Shown here one piece after another: positions 1 to 12,283 of a DNA stretch of 64,000 bases (the stretch's first letter is position 1; each line of letters starts with the position of its first letter). The stretch comes from Megaleporinus macrocephalus (taxonomy: Eukaryota; Chordata; Actinopteri; Characiformes; Anostomidae), in assembly GCA_021613375.1 (NCBI GenBank), contig CM038704.1, forward strand, positions 6,090,538 to 6,154,537, written 5' to 3'. Position numbers and translations under genes: made by a program. A model generated the notes under the pieces. That model saw nothing but the letters and a program-made list of their open reading frames with translations, searched no databases and was not told where the DNA came from.

Positions 1-97
1 TATATAATACCACTATCACTATCAATAAAACAGTTATCAATATCAATAAAATAATATAAGAATATCAAAATATAAAGGTATATCATAGGTCAGAATA

Positions 98-155
98 CCA
101 AAACAAAACAAAATAAAACAAAACAAAACAAAACAAAACAAAACAAAACAAACAA
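98..155. repeat. (CAAAA)n microsatellite
   Basis: Pentanucleotide run of CAAAA with one TAAAA interruption. It lies in AT-rich sequence (1-480) where I see no gene or other feature. Confidence 0.9.
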
Positions 156-484
156 TAAACCAAAATAGGAAAAGATTTAAAAGCACATTCAAATCACACT
201 ATTTTGTAAACAACGTCTCAGACATCAGACCGCATATTCATAACCATTACATATAATAACCTTACGTGAGGAAAACCTCAACCTTGAATTTCAACATACT
301 GATATTGTTTTTATTTCAATTTTAAATATATTAAATATATAAAATTACAATATATATTTTAAGGAGAATTTATTTAAGGAAGATTTATTTTACAAGTAAT
401 ATTACTAACACTAATAACACTAATAATAGATAGATAGTTTAAAGATAGCTAAGTTTAAAAATAAAAATTTCAAAACATCATTAC

Positions 485-1720
485 TGAAACACATAGGATG
501 TGCCTACTTGTAGGTGACACATAGGATTTCACCTACTACTCAGTAGGTGAAATCAGTAGGCGAGCGCGGCTAGTATGTCCGAACTCTCAATAGTCATCCA
601 GCAGTATGCAACCGTTACCTGGAAGACCTCCTGAATCAGGAGACAATTTAAAGTTTGTGACCACAGCACACTGTGCTATCCTATGATAATAGAAATGATT
701 AAAGTTCCTCCTGATTCATGTTCTGCGAGTACAAATTCAGACAAAACGCAGCTCAGTGCCACAAATAGTATCTAAATCTGTCAGTAAACGGGGCTTTTAA
801 TGAACAGTGTGACGTTTACAGTGGTGGTCTTGTGTTAAAGGATGTTGGTAAGATGGTGGACGTAGTGGGTCTGAGGTTGTGTGGATACTAAACACTTGTG
901 TACTGAAACTGCTGACTACTCTACAGCTCGAGCAGTACATACTGTGCCCAGTGTAGTACCTACTGACTTAGTAGGCAATTTTGGATGCAGACTAAGGGTA
1001 AGTCAGTAGTAAATCAGTAGGCGAGCGGGGCTAGTATATCTGAATACTCAGTAGTAAATCAGTAGGCAAGCGTGGCTAGTATGTCTGAATACTCAGTAGT
1101 AAATCAGTAGGCGAGCGTGGCTAGTATGTCTGAATACTCAGTAGTAAATCAGTAGGCGAGCGTGGCTAGTATGTCTGAATACTCAGTAGGTATTGAGTAG
1201 TAGGTGAACGATACCCGGATGACCTCCTGAATCAGCATTCATTTTTATATAGGCGAACACAGCACACGGCGCTATCCCATGATTCATGATTCAAAAAACG
1301 GTGTAAAGCTGAACGTCGGCTGTGTGTACGTAGCTACGGCTACTGAACTGCTGCTACAGAAGTTAGTGCTACTGCTGAGATAAACAATGATTACATTCCT
1401 CCCGTTTCATCTTCTCTGATCTACAGCTCCACACCGTCTGATACATAATCAGACACAAACACAGATCAGAGTCACTAAAAGATCTAAATCTGTCAGTAAA
1501 CGAGCTTTTAAATGAATAGCAGGACTTTTACGGTGGTGGTCTGACGTCTTGCAACACAGGACGCTGGTAAGATGGTGGACGTAGTACGTCTGAGATTATG
1601 TGGTACTAAAACTCTCCTACTGAAACTACCTACTAGTCTACCGCTCGAGCAGCACGTACTGACTCTAATCTAGTACCTACTGACTAGTAGGCGATTTCAG
1701 ACACATTTTTATTTTAGCCA
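485..1720. mobile_element. Two tandem copies of an 'agtaggcgagcg' dispersed repeat
   Basis: Two diverged copies of one element lie head to tail, about 540-1000 and 1195-1720. Both contain, in the same order, 'gacctcctgaatcag', a 'ctgtcagtaaacg' segment, 'ggtaagatggtggacgtagt' and 'gctcgagcag'. The hallmark 'cagtaggcgagcg(c/t)ggctagtat' recurs at about 3780 and 5080. No coding potential was seen. The class is uncertain; it behaves like a non-autonomous DNA transposon family. Confidence 0.6.
1005..1184. repeat. 45-bp tandem repeat, 4 copies
   Basis: Four units of exactly 45 bp (180 bp in all), each running from 'agtagtaaatcagtaggcg' to 'gtctgaatactc', differ by only a few substitutions. The unit is the hallmark end of the flanking dispersed repeat, so it amplified at the junction of the two copies. 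Confidence 0.9.
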
Positions 1721-1839
1721 CGCCCCTGCATTTATATGCTTGAGACTGCAACTATTGGCCTTTAAGCACACACGGTGAGCAGTTAGATTGTTCTGAAGTA
1801 AAGATTTTTTTAGGTGCTAATAAAAAATATGCTGATTTT

Positions 1840-2140
1840 ATGTGAGGCCAGCTGTTCAAAGCTGTGTCCGCAAATTGCCCCTCCTGAAAGCGTCACTACT
1901 GAAACTTTGGGGTAGTTTTATCAGCTCCACTTACAATACAGGAGCAGTTTATAGTTCTACACTTACAGACTGTAGTTCATCTGATTCTCTGTATACTTTA
2001 TTACCCTGTTTTTTAATGATCAGGACCCCCACAGGACCACCACAGAGCAGGTACTATTAGGGAGGTGGGTTATTCTCAGCACTGCAGTGACACTGTGACC
2101 ACTCACTGTCCACTCTCTTGAACATATTTAAGGTGTAGAG
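1840..2140. mobile_element. Dispersed repeat fragment
   Basis: Segments such as 'caggacccccacaggaccac' and 'ggttattctcagcactgcag', together with the paired 'agctccacttacaata' and 'gttctacacttacagactg' stretches, resemble a repeat I recognise from many teleost genomes. No intact reading frame is present. The assignment rests on recollection of the pattern only. Confidence 0.45.
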
Positions 2141-2149
2141 TCAAAGATG

Positions 2150-3555
2150 TTGGATTCTAGTCTGAAGTCTAAGAGTGTGGAAGTTTATTAGCAGACTTGC
2201 TTTAATGTAACATCATGTCAACGTGCATGAGGCTTGCTTGTAGCGTGTATGTGTCACAACTACGGTTCCTTCCAGCACTTCCGATCGTCCTGACTCCAAT
2301 TCCCAGAGTGCATCTCCTAATGACATCACACCCACATGTTCACAACACACCAATGACACATCACTTCCTCATTCTGCTTCCCCAGAGTATTGATCACAAA
2401 CACACCTGATACTTATTAGACACACACACACTATAGGCACTAGGCGTGTTCGACTTAACGCAGTGCACAGCCCGATGGCTGCCTGGCTCTGTGCGGTGAA
2501 TGCCGGTTAGTTTTTCTTGTCCAACTTGAGTCAGCGCCCCCGTCGCTTCACGATGACATACTACATTAACATCTCGCGAGCGCTGCAGGCTTCACACACA
2601 GTCGCTGCAGTTGCTCTCCACGAACTGCATGAGCTTGTTGATGACAGAGCTTAATCCTTATTGGTTAGAAGCTCCGTGGACACCTCTGACGTTTAACTCT
2701 TTTTACTGTAAAATATATATTAAATATATATATCTCCCCTAAAACTCTTAAAAGACCTCAAATTTACACAAATACTATCATCATCTAGTAGCATGACAGT
2801 TCATTTTCATGCAGTGTTTAACATAATTCTTTTTTCATAATTAGTATTTCAGATCATGAAGAGGCTCCAGTGCTGTAGATTTATACTCTTAGGATTTGTG
2901 AGTGTCTTTAGAAGCACTACATCTCTATTACGTTTGGTTCTATGTTTCTTTCTACTCTTTCTAATTCTTTTCTTTCTTTTTACTATTTTTCTATTGCGTC
3001 TACTTCATCAGATGTAAAGAGAGCAAACACCGCGAGACCCGTCGTTGTTCACGTAGGCTGCAGGTGGCGACTGTCCAAGTTGAGGCTCTATTCTAACCTC
3101 CTCCCCCCACTGCGTTCGGCTGCTCTCGCTGACCACCAAGGCCAGGCGCAGCCGTATCTCGAACATGCCTAAAGTCTAGGTAGTTAGCTGTTTAAGTAGC
3201 AGCGTTCTCTCCTCATCTCTCCTCATAAAACAGATTACTGAGACGCTCTAGTTAGAGAGAGACTGCGTCACGGCTTGTTCCCGCCCATTGTTTAGCTGGT
3301 TGCTAAGCTACCGGCCGGCATCCAAATCAATAGCCTGAGGCTTAAAAATCCGCTAGCATAAATGCTAATGACTCGAGTATAAACTGCTAAATGGTGAAGG
3401 ACTGGTTACAGAGTTGATAATAAAATACTGTTTTGTGTGATTATATGACCAGAAACACATTAAAACTCCAGAGAGAATCAAAATAACTCACATTTTAAAA
3501 CCACTTCACTGCTCCTAGATTAGCCTGTGTTGCATCATGGGATTGTCTTAGCGGC
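2150..3555. other. No recognised gene
   Basis: This stretch is apparently single-copy sequence with short, unremarkable frames only. A moderately GC-rich patch at 2440-2660 contains no convincing exon. I see no rims4 exon 1 or 2 here. Confidence 0.5.
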
Positions 3556-3559
3556 TGAG

Positions 3560-4060
3560 GAAGCGTTCGATGCTTCCTTAAAATCAGGTCTAAAAAAGGT
3601 TCCTCAGTAGACAACATGTTTAAGGTATGTAAGAATTGGGATCTACATGTCAGGAGTGCATACTATGACGTTAAATGCCGTCTATGTAGGAGCTCACTAG
3701 GTTTTGAGACACACCCTCTCTCTCTCATTGCCAAGGGTGCGTCCGAAATCACCCTCTTACCTACTACTCAGTGGGCAAAATCAGTAGGCGAGCGCGGCTA
3801 GTATATCCAAATGTTCAGTAGGCATGTAGTAGTAGGCGAACGGCACCCGGATGACCAGACTTTTAGCTCTGCGAGCGTAGCACCAAGTTGTTTGGTTTTG
3901 ACAGTATTCAGCAATTTTTGTATATTGACCAATCGTAATTGGCCATTTCTGGTCACCAAAGGATGCACTAATGTTCATTTCTTGAAAATGCTATTAAATT
4001 TATTAAATTAATTCCCATAGAGGAAAACAACGTAGACCCAGAGTTCCATAAATAGGCCAG
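3560..4060. mobile_element. Dispersed repeat, copy 1 of a local pair
   Basis: It runs from 'gcgttcgatgcttccttaaa' through the 'cagtaggcgagcgcggctag' hallmark to 'gaggaaaacaacgtagaccc'. The same order of motifs occurs at 4937-5340, so the two are copies of one unit. No protein is encoded. Confidence 0.7.
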
Positions 4061-4936
4061 AACGCCAACAACAGAATGATGAGTTAGAGAACCGTGCCGT
4101 CTATGGGAATTCTTATGTATGACTCTAATGGCATGTCCGAGGATATCAGGGCTAAACTTGTTGCGCTGTGTCAAACAGACGGCCCAGAATTTCAGCACCA
4201 CCCTATTCAAAGATTAAACATAGCTGAAAGCACTTCCCAGTTACATTTAATGTGGTTAATATTTCATGGACACATATGGTTAACACAAAAACCAACAACC
4301 CAAAACAACAGCCGCTATAGACAAGAGCTGTTTATTTCTATAGTACATTACATACACAAAGGCTATTCAATGGGATTTATGTAAATAAACAGAAACAAGG
4401 TGAAGTGCTTAAATGCCTAGCTTCAAAAATAATCCATTATATACATTATATACACTTATTCTCTTAAGCATATATTATCTTAATGGACTTTTTATAGCTT
4501 ATATATTTACCCTTCATCCCCCACATACATAATCCTACATCATTCATATCCATTAATGCTGAGTGGCCAGATTTGGCTCAGCTTTAATGCTGATTGGAAG
4601 CTGGATTAGATACAAAAAAACAAAAGGTGCACTTCCACCCATATCAGCGAGACCACTGTCGTAAATTGTCTTCTGTAACAATGCTCTGTTGGTGACTTAA
4701 AGAAATCTTTAACACTGATTTTAGTTGTAAATATATAAGTTTATTATAGGGCTGGGCGCTGTGGGAAAAAATCTTATCACGATAATTTTTTTCATATCAC
4801 TCAATATATGAAAATATAATCACGATATAAATCAAATTCATACTTTTACATTAACTGAGAAGTTAAGACATCAAAATTTAAAAATTTTGTTAAACTGTGT
4901 TTATTTTTTATCATAAGATAGACAAATTAACTATAG

Positions 4937-5340
4937 CGTTCGATGCTTCCTTAAAATCAGGTCAAAATAAGTAGACAGCATGTTTAAGGTATGTAAGAAT
5001 TGGGATCTACATGTCGGGAGCGCATACTATGATGTAAAATGCTGCCTATGTACCTACTTACCTACTACTCAGTAGGCAAAATCAGTAGGCAAGCACGGGT
5101 AGTATGTCCAAATACTCAGTAGGCATGTAACTTGTAGCTCTGCGAGTGTAGCACCAAAGTTGTTTGGTTTTGACAGTATGCAGCAATTTTTGTATATTGA
5201 CCAATCATAATTGGCCATTTCTGGTCACCAGAGGATGCACTAATGTTCATATCTTAAAAATGCTATTAACTAATTTAATTAATTCTCATAGAGGAAAACA
5301 ACGTAGACCCAGAGTTCCATAAACAGGTCAGACAGAATAG
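4937..5340. mobile_element. Dispersed repeat, copy 2, nested in the hAT element
   Basis: This copy is collinear with 3560-4060 but shorter and diverged. It shares 'gcgttcgatgcttcc', 'tgtttaaggtatgtaagaat', 'gaccaatcataattggcc' and 'gaggaaaacaacgtagaccc'. It lies wholly inside the hAT element. Confidence 0.7.
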
Positions 5341-5386
5341 GATAGACAAATTAGCTATAGAACATACACAACAGTATTTCAAACAA

Positions 5387-5390
<4 letters not shown>

Positions 5391-5480
<90 letters not shown>
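5391..5480. repeat. (CA)n(TA)n compound microsatellite
   Basis: About 50 bp of CA repeats pass directly into about 38 bp of TA repeats. Confidence 0.95.
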
Positions 5481-5482
<2 letters not shown>

Positions 5483-6175
5483 TTTTCGGTAGAAAATAAA
5501 GTTTCCCTACTCTGGAGTTTTGGTTATAAAATCAACTTTGCCTCAATGTTCTCACTCGAACTCGTACAATAGATATATTTATCTTTATCGATTATAAAAT
5601 TACTTCTATTAGCATGACATGCGTTTGTGCATCGCAAAGACGGCCGCGCCGACTGAAAGAAAGGATTTATCCAGAGTGCAAGCTGCAGCTACAATCAATC
5701 ACTGGCGTGTATCGTTGAGAAAGTCGAGTCAGAGCGTAGACTTTTAGATCATGTGTGTTTAAGAAGTCTAGGATGGCCATGCGTGTCCTCGTGCTTTAGC
5801 GTCACCCCCAGAGCTTTGGACTGTGTCCATTGCGGTGTGTTCTTCAGGAATGGTCTCACGTTAACATTTTCTGTTATTTTCTCTTATTTTATTCTTTCTG
5901 CTCGACTATGACGCCTGCAGTAACCAAATTACTAGCTCGTGGGTTAAGCTGCCGCTACTCCTACACTCTGTACTGTGTGCCTCTACCAAACATGGAAATC
6001 GAGATGATTGGTTTGGGCCGGCGCGATTCTCATTGTCCATTCGTGTTGTCTCTCAATACATGGATGGAACTTAATCCTATCGACTTTCTATCGACTATGT
6101 CTTATAGTTCTATTGAGGAAACATTATTTCACGATAATTAGCGTTATCATTTTATCGCCCAGCCCTATTTTATTA

Positions 6176-6796
6176 TACAAAGAAAGTACAGCATCAATGT
6201 CCAATCTTCCGATGCCAGAGAGAGGCTGGAATGTGAAGTTCCTCTTGTATGTTTTCAGACATTGCGCTGTGTCTGGGAAGGCTCATAGCCGAATCAGAAG
6301 ACCTCAGAAGTTCTGAGCTGTGAGCTTGGTCTTTATACACAGGACCCTGAGACTGTATACACATGGTTTAAATCACCTTCCCATATAGAACGTGCAAACC
6401 AGAGTAAGCCCTTATGGTATAGAATTGCTAAGCCAGATTTTCCCAAACCTACCATACATTGACCTCTGATCCTAAGTTTTTCTGAAAAACATTCCTTTGC
6501 ACGCACATCCTTTGCATTTTATACATCCTTATATGTATATATAGAAAAATGTATATGGAAAAATACACTTAACCACCAGTCTGGTTCTACAGCTGACTGC
6601 TGTCACATATTAACATATATAAACATACGTGCAACACCTATTTAACATCACATAGCAGTGCTCTGTAAGCTTAAGCGGCTGGAACTCATTCAGAAATTGG
6701 TGGGTCGTTGCCCCACTACTTTGAAAAGTGGTGGGTCAAATGCCTGCTTGGCCAGCGTTACTGACTAAACTCTACCACACGTTGGTGGAGAAGTGC
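6176..6796. other. No recognised gene
   Basis: Sequence between two hAT-like elements. I see only short frames and no splice-flanked exon. Confidence 0.5.
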
Positions 6797-6804
6797 TGTA
6801 GTAC

Positions 6805-7183
6805 TAGGGGTGTAAAAAAATATTGAAAATATCGAATATTGGGATATTATGTTTAGTGATACTGTATCAATTCTCAAAAACACAGAATCGATAAACAGAT
6901 TCCTGGCAGACAGTGAATCATTGTGTTGTGTTTGACCACTAGATGGCAGTATTGTAATCTATTTTCAGCTCCACTCCAACATTAATAAGTAGCACAAGGA
7001 CGCAGTGCTATTGTAAGCAATAACAAACCTGTTCATACAGTGGTGTGTTTTAATAGTAAGATTTGAAAAATTGCAACATATCTCTTTGCTTGCAGTATCA
7101 CAATATATTGCAATATATGGAATCGTGACCGCTGTATCACGATACATATTGTATCGTCAGGTTCTTGCCAATACACAGCCCTA
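6805..7183. mobile_element. Short non-autonomous hAT element (379 bp)
   Basis: It starts 'taggggtgtaa' and ends 'acacagcccta', imperfect inverted termini. It is flanked by a perfect 8-bp target duplication, tgtagtac, at 6797-6804 and 7184-7191. The interior has 'atcgata'-type palindromic stretches typical of such elements. No transposase is present. Confidence 0.85.
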
Positions 7184-7191
7184 TGTAGTAC

Positions 7192-7700
7192 CAACTGCTG
7201 CCCACTATTGGATTACTTTTTCTAGTGGTCTCAAAGCCAATAATGTTTTATTACAGTGGAAATTCTACACGGAGGGAAACCAGCTCCACTGCAAGCTGTG
7301 TAAGGCTGGAATACAAGCTTGTAAGCCAATAGTCGATAGGAGTGAACATCCAATCACAGACTGTTTAGAGTGATATGTGCAGTGAATACGGGTCAAAGTG
7401 TCTCTGCAAACCCACATTAGTAGTATTAACATTCACTGTAATCTATGTATGAGACCTTTCACTGAATGTCCAGCACTGAAGAACAAAACCGGAGCCTCGA
7501 ACATGTTGCGTAATTCAGTTGGCTGTTCTGGCCGCCGGCCATCAAGCAAAAATCCACCTCGTCACAGCTGGATTACCAGGAGCTGAAATGAGCAAAGAGA
7601 TTACGCTGTTTGGCAGCCGCCTCCCAAAATACTTTAACTTATTATATTGTATCTCCCGCATGTCACGAATACGTAACGCCGGAAATGTGTGTTTTGGAGA
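7192..7700. other. No recognised gene
   Basis: Apparently single-copy DNA with two frames of about 100 and 70 codons that I cannot match to any family. Neither has a convincing splice or start context. Confidence 0.45.
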
Positions 7701-7704
7701 AAAT

Positions 7705-8695
7705 AAGAGAGATGGATGGACTGATGAGTGAATGCGTGGATGGATGGATGGATGGATGGATGGATGGATAAATGGATGAGTGGGTAGATGAATGGGCAGA
7801 TTGATAAATGGACGTATGGATAGATAGATGGGTGAATTGATGGATGGACGGATTGATGAATGAATGGATGAATGAATGGATAAATGGATAAGTAGATGGA
7901 TAGATGGATGTTTGGATGGATGAATGGCTGGATGGATAGATGAATGGATAAATGGATGGGTGGATTGAAAAATGGATAAATGGATGGATAGGCAGATGAA
8001 TGAATGGATGGACTGATAGATGAATAGATGGATGGGTGGAGGTATGAATGAATGAATGGATGGATAGATGGATGGGTAAATGGATGAATAGAAGGATGGA
8101 TTGGTTGATGGGTGGATAGTTTTTCCTTTTTTTATTTTCCACCCATCTTTCCCTCTTTAATTTATTTTTACTCTATCGCCCTAGTTTCTTCCTTCTTTCA
8201 TCATTTTTTCTTGTTTTGTTCTGTTTTTCACAATCATTTTTTGGGATGAGGGATGGAAGGATTGATGAGTGAATGGATGGATGGATAGATGGATGGATAA
8301 ATGGATGAGTGGATAGATGGGTATAGTGGATAGTGGATAGATGGGTGAATTGATGGATGGACGGATTGGTGAATTAATGGATAGATGAATAAATGGATAA
8401 GTGGATGGATAGATGGATGTTCAGATGGATGGATAGATAGATGGATAAATGGATGAATAGAAGGATGGATTGGTTGATGGGTGGATGGATAGATGGATGG
8501 ATAAATGGATGAGTGGATAGATGGGTATAGTGGATAGTGGATAGATGGGTGAATTGATGGATGGATTGGTTGATGGGTGGATGGATTTTTCTTTTTTGCT
8601 TTATTTTCCTCCCATCTTTCCCTCTTTAATTTATTTTTACTCTATCGCTCTAGTTTCTTCCTTCTTTCATAATTTTTTCTTGTTTTTTTCACAAT
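7705..8695. repeat. GATG/GGAT tetranucleotide arrays with duplicated spacer
   Basis: Degenerate tetranucleotide repeats (ggat, gata, gatg) occupy 7705-8120 and 8245-8590. Each block is followed by a near-identical T-rich spacer ('cccatctttccctcttt', 'ctagtttcttccttctttca') at about 8118-8245 and 8585-8695. Block plus spacer is therefore duplicated as one unit. A 159-codon minus-strand frame here is a by-product of the repeat. Confidence 0.9.
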
Positions 8696-8710
8696 TGTTT
8701 GTTTAGTTAG

Positions 8711-8711
8711 T

Positions 8712-8751
<40 letters not shown>

Positions 8752-8752
8752 T
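8711..8752. repeat. (TTTC)n microsatellite
   Basis: About ten uninterrupted copies of the tetranucleotide. Confidence 0.95.
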
Positions 8753-8956
8753 CCATTATCTGTAGTTAGTTTCTTTGTTCTTTGCTGTTTTTTTCCCTTT
8801 TTTACTGTCTATTTGTTTCTTTGTTGGTTAATTTTAGTTTAGTTAGTTAGTTTAGCTTCTTTGTCTCTTTTATTCTTTATTGGTTGTTTATTTAGTTGTT
8901 TAATTTTTTCTTTAATTTTTCTTTGTTTTTTCTTCCTTTCAAAATGTTTTGTTTTC

Positions 8957-9082
<126 letters not shown>

Positions 9083-9170
9083 TATATGACCTCTATGTCT
9101 GAGATGAAATGCAGTGGTGATCTCAACTGTCTGTCAAGTTAATAATAAATAAATAAATAAATAAATAAAT

Positions 9171-9810
9171 TCTGTCCTCATGAAACCGGGCGGCTGCACT
9201 ACTGATCCAGACACGTGGGCTGGCGAGGTTAATTCACAGACTCTGATTTAGAGCTTTCAGTTTCTAGAAACTGAGATAACGAGAGAGAAACAAATGGCGA
9301 GAGAAAGCAGCCAGAGATGGTGGTGGTGGTGGTGGTGGTGGTGGGGGTATGGGGGGGGTATAAAGGGGTCAGAATGAGATTAGGACTACAGTGTGAGGGA
9401 TCGTCTCGCAGTCTGGCTAAAGAGCTGCGGCTGTGAGAGCTTTTCTGCAGATCAGCTGCTCCCGGCTGTAAAACACGCATCACAGATTAATCGTTTCCAC
9501 TCGGGGGTTAAACCCACGCGCTGATGTTTTCACCAGCAACATATTGCGGGCGGGACGGCGCTGAGCTGGTTACAGAGCGGAGAAATTAAGGCCAGTGCAT
9601 CAGAAAAGTAAGGATAGCTGCTCGTATGCAAATGATGTATTGAAATGAGCTGCGCTCAGTGGTGTATGGAGCCGTATGTACAGATCTGTAATAGACCTGT
9701 TTATCACTGCGCTGTATGAACACGGTATTTATAGTAAAGCCACTGACGCACACGCTGACATATGCTGACAGAGTGATCAATCAGCAGTGCATCGTGGGGA
9801 AAAGAGAGAG
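9171..9810. other. Apparently single-copy non-coding DNA
   Basis: A (GGT)n/G-rich run lies at 9318-9360. The rest, especially 9380-9790, is balanced in composition and free of recognisable repeats. No exon was found. If it lies in a rims4 intron, conserved regulatory sequence is possible, but this cannot be judged without alignment. Confidence 0.4.
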
Positions 9811-9811
9811 G

Positions 9812-9815
<4 letters not shown>

Positions 9816-9855
<40 letters not shown>
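9816..9855. repeat. (GA)n microsatellite
   Basis: Perfect GA dinucleotide run followed by 'catcagaggagagg'. Confidence 0.95.
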
Positions 9856-9959
9856 ATCAGAGGAGAGGCAGTAAAGCGTGGAGATGACGGTGGAGCACAA
9901 AGACTAAGTGCAAACTTTTGAAAGCCCTGATGAAACAGATTCAACTAGAACAAGATTAA

Positions 9960-12003
9960 AAATAACAAACAGAGCAAGAGAGAGAGAGAGAGAGAGATAG
10001 GGAAAGAGAGAGAGATAGGGAAAGAGAGCGAGCGAGAGAGAGTGACAGAGAGATAAAGAGATAGAGAACGAGAGCAAGAGAAAGAGATAGAGAGACAGCG
10101 ATAGAGAGAGAGGGCGAGAGATAAAGAGATAGGGAAAGAGAGCAAGAGAGAGAGAAAAAGATAGAGAGAGAGATAGCGATAGAGAGAGAGGGAAATAGAA
10201 AGAGAGAGAAATAGAGAGAGAACGAGATAGGGAAAGAGAGCGACAGAGAGAGAGAGATAGAGACAGGCAAAGAGAGCGAGCGAGAGAGAGCGAGAGAGAG
10301 AGAAAGAGAGATAGCGAGAGAGAGCTAGACAGAGAGAGAGAGAGATAGCAATAGAGAGAGAGGGAAATAGAGAGAGAGGGAGTGAAATAAAGAGATAGGG
10401 AAAGAGCAAGAGAGAGAAAAAGATAGAGAGAGAGATAGCGAGAGAGAGCTAGACAGAGAGAGATAGAGAGATAGCGATAGAGAGAGAGGGAAATAGAGGG
10501 AGTGAGATGAATAGATAGGGAAAAAGGGAGAGAGAGAGACAAAGAGATAGAGAGAGAGATAAAGAGACAAGGAAAAAGAGAGAGAGAGAGAGAAAGAATA
10601 AGATAGTGAGAGAGAGTAGACAAAGAGAGATAGAGAGATAGCGATAGAGAGAGAGGGAAATAGAGAGAGAAAGAGACAGGGAAAGACTGCGAGAGATAGA
10701 AAGAGAGAGAGAGAGCGATAGAGAGCTAGGCAGAGAGAGAGAGATAGCGAAAGAGAGCTAGACAGAGAGAGCGATAGCGAGAGATAGCGAGATAGAGAGA
10801 GAGAGATAGTGATAGAGCATGTGAGAGAGAACGAGGGAGAGAGAGAGACAGGAAAGGCAGATAGAGGAGCCAAGAGGGAGAAAGGAAAGATAAGGGAAAG
10901 ATCAACAAGAAAGAGAATGAGAGGCAGAATAGAAAAAGAAAGACAGAGAGAATGGAAGGAGAGGAAAGAAAGAGATAAAGAGTGATAGACACTAATAGGA
11001 AGGAAAGAAAAGTGGGGGTGAGAGAAACTGAAAGAAGGTGAGAAGAAGGGATAGAAAGAGAGATGGAGAGAGAAAGAGAAAGGAAAGAGGAGGTAGAGGG
11101 ACAGAGAAAGCAGGGGACATAGAAAAAGAAAGAGAAAAGAAATTGAGTGATAGAGGAGTAGAGAGAAATTTAGAAAAACAGGCTATAGAGAGAAAAGGAA
11201 AAGCATGAATAGAAAGAACATATGGAGAGAGAAAAAGAAGGAGAAAGAAGGAATGGAGAGATGGAGGGAATTAAGAAAAAGAATATGTGGAGAGAGAGAG
11301 AGTGAAATGTAAAAGATTAAGTAGAAAGATAGATAAAAGGCAGAAAGGTTATAGAAAGAGGAGAAAGGGATAAGGGGAAAGATAGGGTGGGAGAGAAGAG
11401 AGAGAGACAGAAAGATGGAGAGATAAAATAAAGAGAGAGAATATAGAAAGTAGAAAGAGAGAGATAAAGGTGAAAGTGAGACAAAGCAGAGGAGAGGAGA
11501 GGGAGCAAGACAGAGGAAGGTAAAACAGAAACATTGAAAGGAAAGAAAACCACAGAAAGTGAGGAAGGGAAAGAGAGAAAAGTGAAGAGAGAGTGAGTGA
11601 AGGAGAGTAAAGAGAGAAAGAGACAAAGGAGAGGAGAGGAGGGGGAAAGAGAGGAGAAAGAGGAGGTGATGTCTCTCGAGGGACTCTGTCAGTCTGAATA
11701 TGAGGCAGCTGGCTTGGGCCGTTCTGACAGTGCTTTAAAAATAGAGCCACGCAAAGAGAGAGAGAGAGAGAGAAAGAGGGGGGGGGCAAGAGACAGTGTC
11801 AGAGAGCAGGAGAGAGGAAGGGGAGGGGTTCTATCAAAGAGAAGGTAGAAATAAGGTCAGAACTCAGAGAGACATTTAATGAATTACAACTTCTCTCACT
11901 GAAAGGAGAAAGAATAAGAGAGAGAAAGAGAATGATAATAAGAGAGAGAGAGAAATAGAGAGAGAGAGAGAGTGAGAGAGACAGAAAGAGAGAGAGAGAG
12001 GGC
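9960..12003. repeat. 2-kb GA-rich low-complexity tract
   Basis: The + strand is almost wholly purine, built of GAGA with GATA, GAGC and GGGA variants. The only island of ordinary sequence is at about 11660-11750. Reading the pyrimidine strand gives Ser/Leu/Phe-rich frames in several phases; these are composition artefacts. Such tracts can adopt triplex (H-DNA) structure. Confidence 0.95.
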
Positions 12004-12283
12004 ACACTGAGGTATGGACAAGACTTATTGTATTACAATACTTCAGTTATTCTCACAAGCTACTAGATACGGCTGTACCCTCTATATCCAGAGAACTCAG
12101 GTACTTTTAGGTCACCACATATCAAAGCACTGACCAGTAGAATGAGACCCACTCACAATTGAGCCTATGGTCACTATGCCCTATGCCATCCACCCTTAGG
12201 ACCTGATCTCACTAATGCTCTTGTAAATACTGAATTCAATCAAATCCTAACAGCAATGTTGCAATATCTAGTGTAAAATATTC
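12004..12283. other. No recognised gene
   Basis: Short, apparently single-copy spacer between the GA-rich tract and the 39-bp array. Confidence 0.5.

Larger units (their letters stand above)
4747..6167. mobile_element. hAT-like DNA transposon with 8-bp target duplication
   Basis: The element begins 'tagggctgggcg' and ends 'cgcccagcccta', which are inverted repeats. It is bordered by 8-bp direct repeats, gtttatta (4739-4746) and ttttatta (6168-6175), matching 7 of 8. An 8-bp duplication is characteristic of hAT transposons. It is about 1.42 kb, carries no transposase that I can read, and has been invaded by a dispersed repeat (4937-5340) and a CA/TA microsatellite. Confidence 0.75.

Noticed and set aside
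9904..10992. Ser/Leu-rich minus-strand frames up to 239 codons
   Set aside because: Low-complexity GA tract; several overlapping phases are open.
11660..11750. Possible microRNA hairpin (ctgtcag/ctgacag)
   Set aside because: Only seven paired bases with poor continuation, and no recognised miRNA seed. Noted under the GA-tract finding only.
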